Assembly: GCA_002224055.1 (NCBI GenBank)
Contig: AZLU01000021.1
Span: forward strand, 248,001 to 312,000
DNA from: Pezizomycotina sp. ARF18
Lineage: Eukaryota; Ascomycota
DNA: 64,000 nt
Reading direction: 5' to 3'
Shown here: in pieces, positions 60,700-64,000 of the stretch
Numbering within the stretch: the first letter of the stretch is position 1
Layout of the letters: every line of letters starts with the position of its first letter
Position numbers and translations under genes: made by a program
Notes under the pieces: generated by a model
Told to the model about the DNA's origin: nothing
Seen by the model: only the letters and a program-made list of their open reading frames with translations
Database searches by the model: none

Positions 60700-62400
60700 A
60701 AATCCATTTGCGTTTCCATACGACGATCATTTCCGCGTATCGATGTCTCTTCCACATTACCAGTCGGCTCACTTCCTCGACGCGTGTGTTGCAAGAGGCA
60801 GTTAAAGCGTGTGATGCTGGGAAGTCTCTATCGACAAGGTACGCGAGGAGCAAGAGAAGGCATGTAGAGATACTATCAGACGGATGGCTCTTACCGGTAG
60901 CCCTATAATCACAGATGGAGAGCAGAGGCGAGGTAAGTTTCGCGTTAATTCTCTAAATGGCTAGCGAATGGAGGTGTTCCGTAGCACACAGATTGCTGAT
61001 GGCAAATGGCTGATCTAAACTGTTCGTTTTCTACGAAGCTCGTTCGCGGCATTATCCATTCTTGTAAGTATATCCTTAATATCGCGTCTATTATTCACGT
61101 ATTAGATTGCAACGATATCCATTACATCGTATTCGAATACTAATATTCACCCCGCATAGAGATACTCTGGGAGGTATCGGTATGCCGCCGTGTCTCGATC
61201 CGGACGGTCAACTATTTGCAATATTTCTGGACGGGTATCAGCGCCGTTTACCGCGGCTCCTCTCGGGCCCGTTCAAATACAAAGCCTACGCGTACGAGCT
61301 CCTAGAAAGTCATTACCGTTATCCGACCGTCCGATGAAGCAAGCTGTGATTTTCCGAGCATGCTCAGCCTATTATCCCTTACATGAAGAAATCAAGGGCT
61401 ACTCGAGGGAGCAGTTTCATGATGATTTAGTGGATGAATGTGAAAAAGATATACGTGGTTGCTTCAGGGTTGGTGCGAAAATGGTACAGCTAGACTTCGC
61501 GGAAGGTAAGAGATGTTCCTATATATAATATAGTTTTCTTTTATCCCTTCCGTTCGAATCTTATATGGTAGCTATGCAAATAAAAGAAGGCTAATGTAGT
61601 ATTGTAATCAATGGAGGGTTGGGATCGGCTAGCGTGTAAGAGAGATCCTCGGAATCCATGGACGGGTATGAATCGCCCGCCCGAATGTATAGCCCTGAAT
61701 AACAGAGTTGCTCGACCGTTTTGCGCCCGATGAAAGGAAGAACATCGGAGTTCATAGCTGTCCTGGAGGTAACTATAAGCCCACGGTGATGAAATATGAA
61801 CGACTTTGGATCCCGAGAGAACGCTAAAACCCATTATCTGACGTTATACGGAAGATTAGGTGACTGCGATAGTGCCCATAGCGCCGATGTTGATTATGCG
61901 GAACTCCTACCGAGGATATTTCAAATGAATGCTGGATTCTTTTTGATAGCGATGTCGGTTCTCCATATTCCTGATATGTGACATTACAATCACGATTGTT
62001 GACTTGTTCACTAATATCGCGTCGAACTTTTCTCAGGCCAGCAGAAGCCCATAAGGAACGAATATATGAGATCTGTGGCAAGTACTCCAGAAACGATCAG
62101 GTAATAACTTCTTTCCCCTGCTGCTGTTGATATAATCCAATTCTGAATTCAAAACTTTTTAGATGGCTAACAATCATAAAGATGATATACATTGGCGTGA
62201 CAAATCCTACGAACCCGCGTGTCGAATCACCGTCTGAAATAGCGGCGGATCTCATCCTCGCTGCGAAGTATATACCACCCCATCGTCTAGGTGCCACGGA
62301 CGACTGTGGGTTTTCGCCTTTCAGCATGGATATGAAACCGAAGCATGGCGGCCCCGATGTTGCCCGTCACGTCGCGTTCATGAAATACGGAATAGGGTAA
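60700..62400 (+). CDS. Cobalamin-independent methionine synthase-like (MetE C-terminal type) protein
   Basis: Multi-exon gene matching the stand-alone fungal MetE/UROD-fold family. In order: NPFAFPYDDHFRVSMSLPHY, FLDACVARG, DKVREEQEKACRDTIRRMAL, TGSPIITDGEQRR (substrate-site Asp/Glu), intron with GTAAGT near 60932, FAIFLDGYQRRLPRLLSGPF, KYKAYAYELLESHYRYP, MKQAVIFRACSAYYPLHEEI, GYSREQFHDDLVDECEKDIR, GAKMVQLDFAEG, intron, GDCDSAHSADVDYAELLPRI, IYIGVTNPTNPRVESPSEIA, YIPPHRLGATDDCGFSPFS with the zinc-ligand-type Cys, DVARHVAFMKYGIG, stop at 62400. MetE-type enzymes move a methyl group to a thiol at a zinc site; the N-terminal folate half is absent here, so the methyl donor is uncertain. The HTC-type zinc motif is not clearly found near 61800. 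The true start lies upstream of about 60700 and is unresolved. Several frame jumps. Confidence 0.88.
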
Positions 62401-63345
62401 TTGGCGCAAAACTAGCGTGGGAGCAATTGGCGGTCTCATGACCTACGCGCGACGTGATTCACGATTGTCTAATGAAGCGGCTGTGTTGCTAATATTATGT
62501 ATTCCAACGATTTCTTTGACGGTCAAGGTTCTCATCGTGTTCCTCCTTTCATATTGCTGCAATAGTAGGGGTTTTTTTTTCCTGCGCAAATAGTGCAAGT
62601 ACGGTACATAGCCAGCTTATAATCAGCAATATTATCTCAGTTGATAAGAGGCTTTCTGAGGCTTCCACAGTGGTGTGACTGTCCGTGGCAAACAAGAAGC
62701 AAGAGAAAATTAATGGGCTCTTTTATACCTGGATGCTAGGTTTCGTGATATCGGATGCAAGGGTTCCTCTGCTAGAGAAGTCGAGTTCCGTCTTCTCCGT
62801 TCTTATTCATCCGTGTAGCCAATAAAACTCTCGCAATGACAACGCACTTTCGCCAATTCTCTTAGCATTTTCTTAGTACGAAACACTGCAGGCAAACTTG
62901 CTACACTCTATAAGGTAAGATTGCCTATTGAAGAGATAGAGCATACGTTAACCGTTAAGTTAAAGGAAACGCAAGTTTCCTACAAGATCACAACTTCTCG
63001 CGAAACCCCTTTCCTTTCCTCTTTTTCTTTCCCTTTGCTCCTCTTTCCTTCTTTTTTTTTTTTTTTTTTTCTATTGAAAAAATTTCAAATGCAAGACGCA
63101 GGCCATATGTAGTATTACATCTTTGACTGACGTTGTGGTGCTATTAAACATAAAAAGGAAGAACCGAGCAATAAAACATGACAGTCATTGATCCATATGT
63201 ATTAATCTGGCGGTAATTCGCGGTGTGGTAACGGTCGAGGAGGAAGTGACGATGCGATCCGACCATCCAACCATCCGACAATCAAAAACTCGATTTCATT
63301 TTGTACCGAATTGTCCAGGGGTTGGCGGAAGACAGATTCCAGTTC
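62401..63345. other. Intergenic, no gene recognised
   Basis: Convergent 3' flanks. A T-run lies at about 63052-63070 within a pyrimidine-rich stretch. No gene was recognised. Confidence 0.5.
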
Positions 63346-64000
63346 TCACAAGGAACGAGTACGGTTTCCAGTCGATGGGTCCTTGTCCCTGTGGCACATG
63401 TAGCCTGTGCAGCAGTCTTTGAAGTTAGTGCAGCAGGAGGCGTGACTGCCACATCCTCCGAGCCATCCTAATTAATTAGAAAGAGGGAAAGAAAATTTCG
63501 GGTCAGCATTACTATTAAGCTACGCCTTATCATGGCATGGAAATCAAATTGCGTATAGACCATATATGTGTTTACCTTTGGAAGGACAGGATGCGGGTGG
63601 TTTAGGAGCCGGTTTTGGCGGTGGCGGCGGCGGCGGCGGCGGTTTCGGCTTTGGACTTGGCTTTGGTGTACTCTTCGGGGTACTGGACCTCTTCGTTTCT
63701 GGTGGCCAATACGTTGTAGTAGAATAGTAAAAACTCGTGATGCTCGTTGTCCCCCAGAGAGTGGTAGTGCGTATACGTGGTGAGTTTGGCGGATTGTTTG
63801 CTGGCGGTGGAGGGGCTGGAGCGGGAGTAGGAGACGGGCCTGGGGGTGCTAACCCAGGGCTGCAAAAGCCTTTTTTCCCAGGTCCGGTCCCGGGCCAGAC
63901 GCATGTGAGTGACTCTGACTGACAGCAGTCGCTCTGAGTGGCACACCAGTCTGTGTTTAGGCATGTGGTTAGCCGAAGGTATCACATAAAAATAGCATGG
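63346..64000 (-). CDS. Cysteine-rich secreted protein, two Cys modules with Pro-rich linker (partial)
   Basis: The 5' end lies beyond the window. A probable acceptor (GGCTAAC branch, ACACAG at about 63952) precedes Cys module 1: C-x5-CC-x6-C-x12-C (WCATQSDCCQ, LTCVWPGTGPGKKGFC). The linker is strongly proline-rich (GPSPTPAPAPPPPANNPP; PKPKPPPPPPPPPKPAPKPP). An intron at 63468-63575 (GTAAAC, TTCTAAT branch, TTAG) joins in frame to module 2: C-x8-C-x5-CC-x5-CC-x4-C (GWLGGCGSHASCCTNF and KDCCTGYMC), ending GNRTRSL at 63346. The frame is fully open through both exons. Module 1 matches the gene at 54618 (C-x2-Q-x-DCCQ, L-x-CV-x-PG, GFC). A signal peptide is expected upstream. The function is unknown. 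Confidence 0.75.

Overview
The window looks like 64 kb of nuclear DNA from a filamentous ascomycete (Pezizomycotina). This is inferred from short spliceosomal introns (about 49-95 nt, donors such as GTAAGT, CTAAC-like branch points, YAG acceptors), PTH11/rhodopsin-like membrane proteins, a fungal-type AAA ATPase, a MYND-finger protein, Kex2-delimited secreted precursors and pyrimidine-rich promoters. Gene density is low: about 24 genes, separated by 0.3-3 kb of AT-rich spacer. I saw no rRNA, tRNA, CRISPR, viral element or transposase/reverse-transcriptase gene.

Layout. 1.4-4 kb: two convergent paralogues with a GATase/ThuA-like N-terminal domain, one carrying a MYND finger. 4.4-12.7 kb: an array of six diverged BTB/POZ paralogues, five on + and one on -; the intron just before the BTB domain is kept where it could be traced. 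14.5-15.4 kb: a small secreted/membrane protein built from phase-0 micro-exons. 16.6-17.4 kb: a haloacid-dehalogenase-type hydrolase. 19.1-20.4 kb and 29.9-31.6 kb: two rhodopsin/PTH11-like multi-pass proteins. 21.8-23.4 kb: a probable nucleic-acid-type deaminase. 25.3-26.8 kb: a nucleotide-sugar dehydrogenase. 33.7-36.5 kb: a protein with two Rho-like GTPase domains, the second catalytically degenerate. 36.9-51.1 kb: three secreted low-complexity repeat proteins, two with regular dibasic (Kex2-type) sites, interleaved with an ankyrin-repeat protein and an AAA ATPase. 52.9-53.6 kb: an acidic disordered protein. 54.6-55.5 kb and 63.3-64 kb: two related cysteine-rich secreted proteins with two Cys modules joined by a low-complexity linker. 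56-62.4 kb: metabolic genes (NAD(P)-binding protein, homoserine-acetyltransferase-like hydrolase, MetE-like methyltransferase).

Nothing indicates a single pathway. The mix of secreted repeat and Cys-rich proteins, BTB and ankyrin/GTPase proteins, and surface receptors looks like an accessory, environment-facing compartment. A recurring oddity is that most genes show one-base reading-frame jumps. In at least four genes, including conserved housekeeping-like ones, every jump I checked is explained by a homopolymer run one base too short. Much of the apparent 'breakage' is therefore probably sequence error, and frame-based gene models from this assembly will be fragmented. All coordinates below follow the sequence as given.
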